From Eulemur rufifrons (Eukaryota; Chordata; Mammalia; Primates; Lemuridae), in assembly GCF_041146395.1 (NCBI RefSeq), contig NC_091009.1, positions 3,407,001-3,471,000 on the forward strand: a stretch of DNA of 64,000 bases. Reading direction: 5' to 3'. The first letter of the stretch is position 1. Each line of letters begins with the position of its first letter. Position numbers and translations under genes: made by a program. Shown piece after piece: positions 51,220 through 62,889 of this stretch. The notes beneath the pieces were generated by a model. The model made no database searches, was not told the DNA's origin, and saw nothing but the letters and a program-made list of their open reading frames with translations.

Positions 51220-51731
51220 AGATTTAGGGTTAGGATTATGGTTAGAATTAGGGATGAAGTTTAGTGTTAAGGTGATGCCTTAGGGTTAGGGGTTAGGTTT
51301 AGGGTCAGAGTTAAAGGTTAGTGTTAGGTTTAACAGTTACAGTTAGGTTTAGCGTTAAGGTTTAGTGTTAGGGTTCAGTTTAGGGGATAGGTTTTGGTAC
51401 AGGTTAAGGTTTAAGTGTTAAGTTTAGAGTTAAAGATTACAATTAGGGTTAGGTTTAAAGGTAAGTGTGAGGATTAACGGTTAGGGTTAAGCATGAGGGT
51501 TAGGGATTAGGTTTAGTGTTAAGGGTTTATGTTAGTTTAGGGTTAGAGTTAAGTGTTATGGTTAGGGTTAGGGGTTAGGGTTAGATATAGGGTGCATGGT
51601 TAGGGTTACGTTTAGGGGTTAGGGTTACGGGTTAGGTTTAGGGTGAGTGTTTGGTGTTAGTGTTGGGCATTAGGATAAGGGCTTAGGTTTAGGGTTAGCG
51701 TTTAGGTTTAGTGTTAGGGCTTAGATTTAGC

Positions 51732-51926
51732 GGTTAGTTTAAGGGCACAGGACCTGTTTAATCTATGGTGAGAAGGGTGCAGAATTGGTCCCCTTGACAC
51801 CACACCATCGTACCTGGGCCTTGGGCCCAGACCTACATGCAGGACTCAGGCGGAGCCTCTTCTCACTCATGGCATGGCTCTATTGTAGGCTTGGTGAACT
51901 CTGAAAATGGAGGAAATGTGAGAATT
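51732..51926 (-). repeat. B island at 51.7 kb
   Basis: CAGGACCTGTTTAATC, TTGGGCCCAGACCTACATG and CTTCTCACTCATGGCATGG. It resembles the B islands at 3,222 and 59,952 (inverted) more than that at 5,447. Confidence 0.82.
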
Positions 51927-52687
51927 AGGGTTATGGTTATGGTTAATTGTTTGGGGTTAGGGGTTAGGGTTCGAGTGTGGTTCAGGGGTTAGAAATTAGG
52001 AGTTAGTGTTAGGGTTAGGGTTACGGGTTAGTGTTGGTTTAGGGGCTAGGGTTAGATTCAGAGTTAGGGTTAGTGTTAGGGTTAGGGTTAGGGATTATGG
52101 TTAGGGTTAGGAATTAGGGTTAGGGTTAGGCTTAAGGGATAGGATTAGGGTAAAGGGTTAAGGCTTAGGGTTAGCATTAGGGATTAGGGTTAGGGTTAAG
52201 TGTTAGGGTTTTGGTCTGATTTAAGGGTTAGGGTGAGCGTTAACAGTTAGGGTTAAGGTTAATTGTTAGGATTGGGGGTTAGACTTAAGGATTCGTATTA
52301 GGGTTAGGGTATAAGGGTGAGACTTAAGTCTTATGGTTAGGGACAGGGCTTTTGGTTAGGGATAAGGGTTAGGAGTTAGGGTTACTTTTAGGCATAGGGT
52401 AGGATTAGGGGTGAGGGTTAGGGTTAGGGTTAGTGTTAGGGTTGTTGGTAGTGTTAAGGTTAGGGTTAGCAGTTTAGAATTAGCGTTAGGGATTAGGTTT
52501 TATGGTTATGGCTAAGATTTAGGGTTAGAATTATGGGATAGGCGTTGTTCTCAGTGTAAGTGTTATGCATTAACTTTAGGAGATGCGGTTAAAGTTAGGG
52601 TTACAGTGTGGTCTACATGATAAGGTGAGCAGTAGGATCAGGGTTAGGTGTTACGTTCAAGGTTAGGGTTATATGTTAGGCGTACTT

Positions 52688-52889
52688 TTTATGCTTAGGG
52701 CACGGGCCCTGTCTGCACTAGGCGGGAGGATTAGGGGTCTAGGATTGTGCCCGAGAACTTTCTCTATCGTACACTGGGTATGGGTCCCTGGGTTTCATGC
52801 AGGACACAGTGGCAGAGCCTCTTTTCACGCATGGCATGGGAGGATTGTAGGCTTTCTAAACTCTGAGAAAGCAAGAAGTCTGAGAATTA
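52688..52889 (-). repeat. A island at 52.7 kb
   Basis: CACGGGCCCTGTCTGCACTAG and CACGCATGGCATGGGAGG are consensus; TGTGCCCGAGAACTTTC is private. Confidence 0.83.
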
Positions 52890-53414
52890 GATTTAGGGAT
52901 AGGATTATGGTTAGTGTTAAGGATAAAGTTTAGCATTAGGGTGAGGGCTTAGGGTTAGGGGTTAGAGTTACGGTCAGGGTTAAAAGTTAGTGTTAGGTTT
53001 AATGGTTACAGTTAGCTTTAGGGTCAAGTGTTAGGGTTAAGGTTAAGGTTAGGGGTTAGGTTTTGGTACAGGGTAAGGGTTAACTGTTAGGTTTAGGGTT
53101 AAAGATTACGATTAGGGTTAGGTTTAAGGGTTAGTGTGAGAGTTAACGGTTAGGGTTAAGGTTAAGTGTTAGGGTTAGTGGTTAAGTTTAGGTTTAAGTG
53201 TTCGTGTTAGGTTTAGGGTTAGAGTTAAGTGTTATGGTTAGGGTTTGGGGTTAGGGTTAGGTTTAGGGTTCATCGTTAGGGTTACGTTTAGGCATTAGGG
53301 TTATGGGTAAGGATTAGGGTAAGGGTTTAATGTTAGTGTTGGGCGTTAGGGTCAGGGCTTAAGTTTAGGGTTAAGGGTTAGTGTTAGAGTTAGCGTTAGG
53401 GCTTAGATTTAGAG

Positions 53415-53609
53415 GTTATTTTAAGGGCACAGGACCTGTGTAATCTATGGTGAGAAGTGTGCAGAATGGGTCATCGCCACACCACACCATCGTACCCGAG
53501 GCCTTGGGCCCAGACCTACATGCAGGTCTCAGGCAGAGCCTCTTCTCACGCATGGCATGGTTTTATTGTAGGCTTGGCTAACTCTGAGAATGGAGGAAGT
53601 GTGAGAATT
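53415..53609 (-). repeat. B island at 53.4 kb
   Basis: CAGGACCTGTGTAATC, CCTACATGCAGGTCTCAGG and TTCTCACGCATGGCATGG. Confidence 0.83.
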
Positions 53610-54406
53610 ATGGTTATGATTAGGGTTAGGTGTTTGGGGTTAGGGGTTAGTGTTCGCGTGAGGGTTAGGTGTTAGGGATTAGGGGTTAGGGTTAATGTTA
53701 GCATTAGGGGTTAACGGTTAGGGTTGGGTTAGGGACTAGGGATAGATTTAGCGTTGGGGTTAGGGTTAGGGTTAGGGGTTAGGGTTTAGGGTTAAGGGAT
53801 AGGATTAGGGTTAAGGGTTAAGGCTTAGGGTTAGCATTAAGGGATAGGGTTAGGGTTAAGGGTTAGGGTTATGGTCCGAGTTAAGGGTTAGGGTGAGGGT
53901 TAACAGTTAGGGTTAGGGTTATAAGTTAGGGATAGTGTTAGGTTTAAGGTCTAGGGTTAGGGTTAGAGGTAGCTTTACTGCTAAGATTAGGTCTCGGCAT
54001 TAAGGTAAGGGTTAGTGTTAGGGTTAAGGGTTAGGGTTAGGTTTAATTGTTAGGATTAGGATCAGAATTAAGGGTTAGGCTTAGGGTTAGGGGATAGGGT
54101 TAGGGTTTAGGGTAAACTTTTAAGGTTATGTTTAGGGATAAGGTTAGGGTTAGCGTTTAAGGTTAGGGTTAGTATTAGGGTTGTTTGTAGGGTTAAGGTA
54201 ATGTTTAGTGGTTAGAATTAGGGTTAGGGATTAGGGGTTACTGTTATGGCTAGGAGTTAGGGTTAGAATTAAGTGATAGGGGTTGTTCTTAGCATAAGTG
54301 TTATGCATTAATGTTAGGATAAGTGGTTAAAGTTAGGTTTACGGTGAGGTTTATGTGTTAAGGTGAGCAATAGGATCAGGGTTAGAATTATGAGTGAGGG
54401 GTAGGG

Positions 54407-54606
54407 TTTTGCTTAGGGTATGGGCCCTGTCTTCCCTAGGAGTGGGACTGAGGGGGATGCGATTGTCACCAGAAACCCACTCTATCGTATGCAGGGTATG
54501 GGCCCATGGGTTTCTTGTAGGACACTCTGGCAGAGCCTGATTTCACGCATGGTAAAGGAGGATTGTAAGCTTTCAAATCTCTAAGAAAGTAAGAAGTCTG
54601 AGATTT
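54407..54606 (-). repeat. A island at 54.4 kb
   Basis: Diverged: TATGGGCCCTGTCTTCCC, TTCTTGTAGGACACTCTGG and AAATCTCTAAGAAAGTAAG. Confidence 0.8.
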
Positions 54607-54930
54607 AGATTTAAGGTTAGGATTATCGTTATGGTTAGGGATGAAGTTTAATCTTAGGGTGAGGGCTTCGGGTAAGGGGATACGGTTAGTTTTAGGGTTA
54701 AAAGTTACTGTTAGGTTTAACAGTTACAGTTAGACTTAGGGTTTAGGTTTAGGGTTAGGGTTAAGCTTAGGGGTTATGGTTTGGTACAGGGTTAGGGTTA
54801 AGTGTTAGGGTTAGGGTTAAAGATCATGACAAGGGTTAGAGTTAAGGGTTAGTTTGAGTGTTAACAGTTAGGGTTAAGGATAACTTTTAGGGTTAGGGGT
54901 TAGGATTAGTGTTAGGGCTGAGATTTAGCG

Positions 54931-55123
54931 GTTAGTTTAAGGGCACAGGACCTGTTTAATCTATGGTGAGAGTGGTGCACAGGGTCGCTGCGACACAACA
55001 CCACCGTACGCTGGGCCTTGGGCCAAGACCTACATACAGGACTCAGGTGGAGCCTCTTCTCACGCATGACATGGCCGTATTGTAGGCTTGGTTAACTCTG
55101 AGAATGGAAGAAGTGTCAGAAAT
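54931..55123 (-). repeat. B island at 54.9 kb, next to the head-to-head junction
   Basis: Complete B island with CAGGACCTGTTTAATC, ACCTACATACAGGACTC and GAATGGAAGAAGTGTCAG. It is the last element in TTAGGG orientation; the flip follows within about 20-30 bases. Confidence 0.83.
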
Positions 55124-55252
55124 CGGGTTAGGGCTGGCTGTAGGTGTTTTTAACCCCTAACCCTAACACTAACCCCCTAATCCTAACCCTAACACTAACC
55201 CCAAGGTTAAATCTAACCTTAACCCCTACGACAACCCTAACCCTAACCCTAA
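55124..55252. other. Head-to-head TTAGGG/CCCTAA junction
   Basis: The + strand passes from GGGTTAGGGCTGGCTGTAGG through TGTTTTTA to ACCCCTAACCCTAAC. The flip is at about 55,145. A small perfect inverted repeat, AAGGTTA / TAACCTT, lies at 55,203-55,220. The arrangement TTAGGG then CCCTAA on the same strand is the one expected when two ends, or two telomere-like arrays, join tail to tail. Confidence 0.85.
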
Positions 55253-55298
55253 CCCCTCTCACTGTAGAATAAACAGGTCCTGTGCCCTTAAACTAACC
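55253..55298 (+). repeat. Truncated B island after the junction
   Basis: Only the last third of a B island survives: CTCTCACTGTAGAATAAACAGG, CTGTGCCCTTAAACTAACC. The leading part (TTCTCACAC, CATGCCATG core) is missing, as if the break that formed the junction cut through it. Confidence 0.8.
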
Positions 55299-56730
55299 AC
55301 TAAATCTAAGCCCTAACATCAACCCTAACCTCTGACCCTAAACCTAAGCCCTGAGCCTAAAGCCCAACACTAACTCTAAACTCTTACCCTAAAGCTAATC
55401 CCTAACCCTAATGCTAACCTCTAAACGTAACCCTAACTGTGAACCCTAAACCTAACCCTAACCTCCAGCGCTAACCATAGCACTTAACTCTAACCCTAAA
55501 CCTAACATGAACCCTTAATCCTAACACTAACCCTAACCCTAACTCTTAACTTTAACCCTGACTGTTAACCCTCACACTAACCTTTAAACCTAAACTTAAT
55601 CGTAATCTTTAACCATAAACCTAATATTTAACCCTAATCCTGTACCAAACCCTAAACCCTAACCTTAAACCTAACCATAAACCTTAACCCTGAACCTAAC
55701 TGTAACGGTTAAAACTAAGAGTAACCTGTAACGCTACCCATAACCCCTAACTCTAAGCCTTCACCCTAACACTAACCTTGATCCTAAACCCGAACCCTAA
55801 CCCTAACTCTAAATCTAATTCTCAGTCTTCTTGCTTTCTTAGAGTTTAGAAAGCCTACAATCCTCCCATGCCATGCGTGAAAGGAGGCTCTTCCACTGTG
55901 TCCTGAATGAACCGCTGAGGCCCATGGCCAGAGTACAATAGAGTGGGTTCCTGGTGACAATCCCAGCCCCCTAACCCCCCCCCCCCGCCTAATGCAGACA
56001 AGGCCCGTGCCCTAAGCATAAACTCTACACCTCACCCAAAACTCTAACCCTGAAAATAACATTTAACCCTGATTCTATTGCTCACCTTAGAATGTAAACC
56101 TCACCGTAACCTGAACTTTAACCTCTTATCCTAACGTTAATGCATAACACTTACCCTGAGATTAACCCCTATCCCATAATTCTAACCCTATCTCCTAGTC
56201 ATAACTGTGACAACTAATCCCTAACCCTAATTCTAAACCACTAACACTAACTGTTACCCTACGTAGTTACTGTTACGGTAACCTACTCTTACCCTAACAC
56301 TGAACCTAATCCTTACTCCTAACGCCAAAGCTATGGCTAAAAATAATGCTAACCCTTGACCCTTTACCCTAACTCCTAACCCTAATCCTAATCCTAACCA
56401 CTAAACCCAACCTTAGCTCTTAACCCTAACCCTAAACCTTACCCTGACGCCTAGACCTAACCCTGACACTAACCTAACACCTAACCCTAATCATAACCCC
56501 TAAAGCTAACCCTAACCCTGAACCCTAAACCTAACCCTAACACTTAATACTAACTATATCCCTAACCCCTAACCCCAACCCTAACCCTAACCGTTAACCC
56601 TCACCCTAACCCTTAAACTGGACCCTAACACTAAATCTTAACCCTAAACCTACGCCCAACCCTTAACCATAATCCTATCACTTAACCCTAAACCTAACCC
56701 CAAACCCTAAACCTAACACTAACCCCAATC
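55299..56730 (+). repeat. Degenerate CCCTAA array after the junction
   Basis: Ordinary A/B-type array with one A island. It runs parallel to about 62,370-63,810 (same order of islands and irregular words) and flows without a break into the 56,731 direct repeat. No gene seen. Confidence 0.85.
55817..56023 (+). repeat. A island at 55.8 kb with 12-C tract
   Basis: CTCAGTCTTCTTGC start; GGGCCC sites changed to AGGCCC. The variable spacer is an uninterrupted run of 12 C at 55,975-55,986, the + strand equivalent of the 12-G tract at 36,879. Confidence 0.83.
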
Positions 56731-57185
56731 CTAATTCTAACCATAGCCCTTAATACATCACTATGCCTAACCCCTAACCCTAACCCTAACCCCTAATGCT
56801 AACCCTAACACTGAACCCTAAACCTAACCCTATCCCTAACCCTTAAACATAACTCTATCCCTAACCAATAATCCTAAGCCTAATCTTTAACCCTCACCCT
56901 AGAGCTTAACTCAAACCGTAACCCTAAGCCTAAACCCCAACCCTAACACTTAACACAATCCCTAAGCCTTAACACTTAACTCCAATCCTATCCTTTAACC
57001 CTAATACTAACCCTGATGCCTAATCCTAACCCTAACACTAACCCCAACCATAAATCTAACCCTAGCCCCTAACGCAAAACTAACCCCTCACCCTAACACT
57101 AACCCTAAATCCTAGTCCCTAACCACTAAACCTCACTTGAACCCTAACCCCTAACACCAAACCCTTAACCCTAACCATAACCCTA

Positions 57186-57380
57186 TTTCTCACACTACTT
57201 CCATTCTCAGAGTTAACCAAGGCTAAAATACAACCATGCAATGCGTGAGTAGAGTTTCCGCATGAGTCCTGCAAGTAGGTCTGGGCCAAAGGCCCAGGAT
57301 CCGATGGTGTGGTGTCGCATGTAAACATTCTGCACCCTACTCACCATAGATTACACAGGTCCTGTACCCTTAAACTAACC
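57186..57380 (+). repeat. B island, copy of 456-650
   Basis: Offset 56,730. The one change I noticed is GGATCC for GGATCG near 57,298. Confidence 0.85.
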
Positions 57381-57893
57381 GCCAAATCAAAGCCCAAACA
57401 CTGACCCTAACCCCTAACCCTAAACCTAAGCCCTCACCCTAATGCCCAACACTAACACTAAACGCTTACCCTAAACCTAACCCCTAAATGTAACCTTAAC
57501 CATGAACCCTAAACCTAACCCAAACCCCTAACCCTAACCATAACACTTAACTCTAACCCTAAACCTAACATGAACACTTAACCCTAACCCTAACCCATAA
57601 ACCTAACACTTAACCTTAACCCTAACCGTTAACCCTCACACTAAACCTTAACCCTAACCCTAATCCTAATCTTTAAGCCTAAACCTAGCACTTAACCCTT
57701 ACCCTGTACCAAAACCTAACCCCTAATCTTAACCCTAAGCTTAAACCTTAAAGCTTAACCCTAAACCTAACTGTAACTGTTAAACCTAACACTAACCTTT
57801 AACCCTGACCCTAACCGAAACCCCTAACCCTAAGCCCTCACCATAACAGTAACCTATATTGCTAACCCTAACCCTAATCCTAGCCCTAAATTT

Positions 57894-58093
57894 AATTCTC
57901 AGACTTCTTGCTTTCTCAGAGTTTACAAAGCCTACAATCCTCCCATGCCATGTGTAGAAGGAGGCTCGGCCACTGTGTCCGGCATGAAACCAAGGGGCCC
58001 ATACCCAGCGTATGATAGAGTGGCTTCCGGCATCTATCCTAGCCCTCTAAGCCCCCTCCTAGAGCAGAGAGGGCTCGTGATATAAGCATAAAC
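57894..58093 (+). repeat. A island, copy of 1,164-1,363
   Basis: Offset 56,730, including the loss of the distal GGGCCC site; one change seen (ATCCTAGCC for ATCCCAGCC). Confidence 0.85.
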
Positions 58094-58943
58094 ACTACCC
58101 CTCACCCATAACCCTAACCCTGAACATCACAGCTCACCCTGATACTATTGCTCACCTTAACACATCAACCTCACCATAACTCTAACTTGAACCCGTTATC
58201 CTAACGTTAATGCATAAGACTTACCCTAAGAACAACCCCTATCCCTTAATTCTAACCCTAACTCCTAGCCACAATTGTAACACCTAATCCCTAAGGCTAA
58301 TTCAAAACTGCTAAACATTACCTTATCTCTACAAACTAACCCTAACCCTAACTGCTAACCCTAACCGTACACCTAAAAATAACCGTAACACTTGACACTT
58401 AACCCTAACCCTTAACCCTGATCCTAATCCTAACAATTAAACCTAACCCTAACTCTTAAGCCTAACACTAACACGTACCCTAATGCCTAGACCTAACCCT
58501 AAGAGTAAACGTAACCCCTAACCCTAACGCTAATCCCTAATGCTAACCCTAACACTGAACCCTAATCCTAAGACTTAAACCTAACTCTATCCTTAACCCA
58601 TAACCCTAGCCCTAACCGTTAACCCCACACTAACCCTTAACTCGAACTGTAAACCTAACCCTTAAAACTAAACCTAACACTTAACGCTAACCCTGAGCCT
58701 TAACGCTTAACCCTTATCCTATCCCTAAACCCTAACCCTAACCCCTAACGCTAACCCTAACCCCACTCTAAATCTAACCCTAGCCCCTAACCCAACCCTA
58801 ACCCCTAAGCCCTAACCCTATCACTAAACCCAACACCTACTCCCTAACCCCTAATCCTCACTCGAAGCTTAAGCCCTAACCCTAAGCCCTCTCCCTGACT
58901 AATCTTCATCCCTAACCCTAACCATAATCCTAACCCTAAATCT

Positions 58944-59144
58944 AATTCTCAGACTTCTTGCTATCTCAGAGTTTTAAAAGCCTACAATTCTCCAAAGCCA
59001 TGCGTGAAAGCTGGCTCTGCCACAGTGTCCTGCATGAAACCCAGGAGACCATACACTGCGTACGATAGAGTGGGTTCCCGGGGACAATCACAGCCCCCTA
59101 ACTCCCCCTGCTAGTGCTGACAGGGCCCATGCCCTAAGCAAAAA
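58944..59144 (+). repeat. A island, copy of 2,214-2,414
   Basis: Offset 56,730; same TTTTAAAAGCC and AGGAGACCATAC variants. Confidence 0.85.
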
Positions 59145-59951
59145 CCCTGCACCTCACCCATAATCCTAACCCTGAACATAACACCTAACCCTGATGTTAT
59201 TGTTCACCTTAACACGTAAACCTCACTGTAACCCTAACTTTAACCCCTATCCTAATGTTATTGCATAACACTTACCCTAAGAACAAACCCTATCCCTTAA
59301 TTCTAAGCCTAACTCCTAGCATAACCGTAACACCTAATCCCTAACCTTAATTCTAAACTGCTAAACATTACCTTCACCCTACAAACAACCCTAACACTAA
59401 CCCTAACTCTAACCGCAAACCCTAACCCTAACCATTACCCTGATCATAATCCTAACAATTAAACCTAACCCTAATTCTTAACCCTAACACGAACCATTAC
59501 CATAATGCCTAGACCTAACCCTAACTGTAACCCTAACCCCTAACCCTAACCCTAACCGCTAATGCTAACCCTAACCCCGAACCCTAAACCTAACCCTAAC
59601 CCTATCCCTTAAACCTATTACTATCCCTAAACCATTACCCTAATGGCAACTGTTAACCCTCACTCTCACCCTTAACTTGGAACGAAACCCTAACCCTTAA
59701 CCCTAACCTTAACCCTTACTGCTAATCTTAAGCCTTCACCCTTTACCTTAATCCTATCTTGTAAGCCTAACCCTAATGCTGACCCCTAACCCACCTGAAC
59801 ATTAACCCTAAACCTAAATCTAACGCTAGCCCCTTACAAAAACCTAACACCTAACCCCTGACACACTAATCCTAACTTCTAATTCCTAACCACTAAACTT
59901 CACTCAAACCTAAACCTCTAACCCCAAACACATAACCCTAACCATAACCCT

Positions 59952-60140
59952 AATTCTCACACTTCCTTCGTTCTCAGAGTTGACCAAGCCTACAATAGAG
60001 CCATGCCACGAGTGAGAAGAGGCTCTGCCTGAGTCCTGCATGTAGGTCTGGGCCCAAGGTACGATGGTGTGGTGTTGAGGCGACCCAGTCTGCACCCTTC
60101 CCACCATAGATTAAACAGAGCATGTGCCCTTAAACTAACC
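59952..60140 (+). repeat. B island, copy of 3,222-3,410
   Basis: Offset 56,730; same loss in the AAGGCCCAGGG stretch. Confidence 0.85.
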
Positions 60141-60652
60141 ACTAAATATAAGCCCTAATACTAAACCTAAATCCTAACCCTAAACCTCGGCCCTTATCCT
60201 AACGCCCAACAGTAACACTAAACACTCACCCTAAACTTAACCCATAACCCGAACCCCTAAATGTAACCCTAACCATGAACCCTAAACCTAACCCTAACCT
60301 CTAGCCATAACCATAACACTTAACTCTAAACCTAAACGTTACACGAAGCCTTATTCCTAACCCTAAGCCCAACCCTAACACTTAATCTTGACCCTTACCA
60401 TTAACCCTCACACTAACCCTTAACCCTAACCCTAATCCTAATCTTTAACCATAAACCTAACACTGAAGCCTAACCCTGTGCCAAACGATAAAACCAAACC
60501 TTAACCCTAACCCTAACCCTGAAACTTAACCGAAAACGTAACTGTAACTGTTAAAAATAACACGAACCTTTAACCCTAACCCCTAACCCTAAGAGCCCAC
60601 CCTAACACTAATCTTCCTCGCTAAACATTACCATAATCTTACCCCTAAATCT

Positions 60653-60859
60653 AATTCTCAGACTTCTTGCTATCTCAGAGTTTAGAAAGCTTACAATCCT
60701 CCCATGCCATGAGTAAAAGGGGGCTCTGCCACTGTGTCCTGCATGAAACCCAGGAGCCCATACCCAGCGTACGATACAGTGCGTTCTCGGGCACAATCCC
60801 ATCCCCCTAACCCCCGCCCCCCGCCCAGTGCAGACAGGGCCCGTACGCTAAGTATAAAC
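60653..60859 (+). repeat. A island, copy of 3,923-4,129
   Basis: Offset 56,730. Changes cluster at TTCTCGGGCAC against TTCCTGAGCAC near 60,785. Confidence 0.85.
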
Positions 60860-61183
60860 ACTACCCCTAACAGATAACCCTCACCCTGAATATAACACCT
60901 GACCCTGATCCTATTGCTCACCTTAAAACATAAACCTCCCCGTAACCCTAACTTATCCCCTTATCTTAACGTTAATGTATAACACCCTGAGAAGAAGCCC
61001 CATCCCATAATTCCAATCCTAATCCCCAGCCATAACCATAACACCTCATCCCTAATTCTAAAATGCCAACCCTACCTTCACCCTACCAACAACCCTAACC
61101 CTAACCCTAACCTCTAACCCTAAGCCCTCACCCTATCACTAATCTTCATCACTAAACCGTACCGTAATCCTAACCCTAAATCT

Positions 61184-61385
61184 AATTCTCAGACTTCTTT
61201 CTTTCTAAGAGTTTTGAAAGCCTACAATCCTACTAAGCCATGCATGAAAGCCCGCTCTGCCACAGTGTCCTGCAAGAAACCCAGAGGACAATACACAGCG
61301 TACGATAGAGTGGGTTCCCAGCGACCACAACAGACCCCTAACTTCGATTCCTAGGGCATACAGGGCCCATGCCCTAAGCATAAAC
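61184..61385 (+). repeat. A island, copy of 4,454-4,655
   Basis: Offset 56,730. Changes include TTTCTTTCTAAGAG for TTGCTTTCTCAGAG and GAGGACAATACAC for GAGGCCCATACAC. Confidence 0.85.
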
Positions 61386-62175
61386 ACTAGCCCTCACCCA
61401 TAACCCTAACCCAGAACATAACACCTAACCCTGATACTACTGCTCACCTTAACACGTAAACCTCACCGTAACACTAACTTTAACCCCATATCGTAACGTT
61501 AATGCATGACACCCTGAGAACATGCCCTGTACTGTAATTCTAACCCTAACTCCTAGCCATAACCATAACACCTAATCTCTAATTCTGAAACGCCAACCCT
61601 AACCTTAACCCTACCAACAACACTAACACTAACCCTAACCCCTTACCCTAACCCTATGCCTAAAAATAACCCTAACCGTTGATCCTTAGTCATAACCCCT
61701 AACCTTAACCCTAACCCTTAACCCTAATCCCAATCCTAACAATTAAACATAACCCTAACTCCGAACCCTAACTCTAACCTTTACATTAATGCCTAGAGTT
61801 CTAACCCCAACACTGACCTACAGTTACAAGTAACACAAACCCCTAATTATAACCTTAAACCTGAACAATAAACATAATCCTTAACCCTAACCCCCTAACG
61901 ATTAACCCTCACCCTAACCCTTAACCCTGACCCTAACCCTAAACCTGAACCCTAACCCTGAACCCTAACCCTAAGCCTAACCCTTAACCCTAACCCTATC
62001 CATTAACCTTAACCGCTAACCATAACACTAACCCCAACCCTAAACCTAACCCTGGCTCCCTAACCCAGAATTAACACCGAACCCGTAACACTAACTCTAC
62101 CCCTAACCACTAGCACCTAACCCTGACTCGAAACTTAACCCCTAACTCGAAACCCTTAATCGCAAACCTAACCCT

Positions 62176-62371
62176 AATTCTCACACTACTTCCATTCCCA
62201 GAGTGAAGCAAGCCTACAATACAGACATGCCATGTGTGAGATGAGGCTCCACCTGAGTTCTGCATGTAAGTTTTGTCCCAAGGACCAGGGAATGATGTTG
62301 TGCTTTCATGATGACTCTGACCGCACCCCTCTCACCTTAGATTAACCAAGTCCTGTGCCCTTAAACTGACC
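62176..62371 (+). repeat. B island, diverged copy of 5,447-5,642
   Basis: More changes than in the earlier islands (ACCTGAGTTCTGCATGTAAG, TCACCTTAGATTAACCAAG), marking the end of the near-identical stretch. Confidence 0.83.
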
Positions 62372-62889
62372 GCTAAATCTGAGCTCTACCACCAAACCTA
62401 ACCACTGACCCTGAACCTAAGCCCCGAGCCTAAAGCCCAACACTAACACTAAACCCATACCCTAAACCTAATCCCTAACCCTAATGCTAACCCCTAAACG
62501 TAACCCTAACCGTGAACAGTAAACCTAACCCTAACCTCTAACACAAACCCTAACACATAACTCTAACCCTAAAACTTACCCTAACCCTTAACCCTAAACC
62601 TAAACCCTACCGTAACTCTTAACCTTAACCCTAACCGTTAACTCTCACGCTAACCTTTAATCCTAACCCTAATCCTAATCTTCAACCCTAAACCTAACAC
62701 TTAACCCTAACCCTGTACCAAACACTAACCCCTCATCTTAACCCTAACAGTAAACCTCAACCATAAACCGAACTGTAACCGTTAAAACTAGGAATAACCT
62801 TTAATCCTAACCCTAATCCCTAACCCTAAGCCCTCACCCTAACACTAAACTTCATCCTTAACCCTAACCATAATCCTAACCCTAAATCT

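Larger units (their letters stand above)
46007..55123 (-). repeat. Diverged TTAGGG array with alternating A and B islands
   Basis: TTAGGG-oriented array without recent duplication; copies differ from one another much more than in the 4.11-kb array. From 49.3 kb on, A and B islands alternate at a period of about 1.5-1.8 kb (A at 49,309, 51,019, 52,688, 54,407; B at 49,923, 51,732, 53,415, 54,931). This may be the older organisation from which the 1.87- and 4.11-kb units arose. No gene is visible. Confidence 0.85.
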
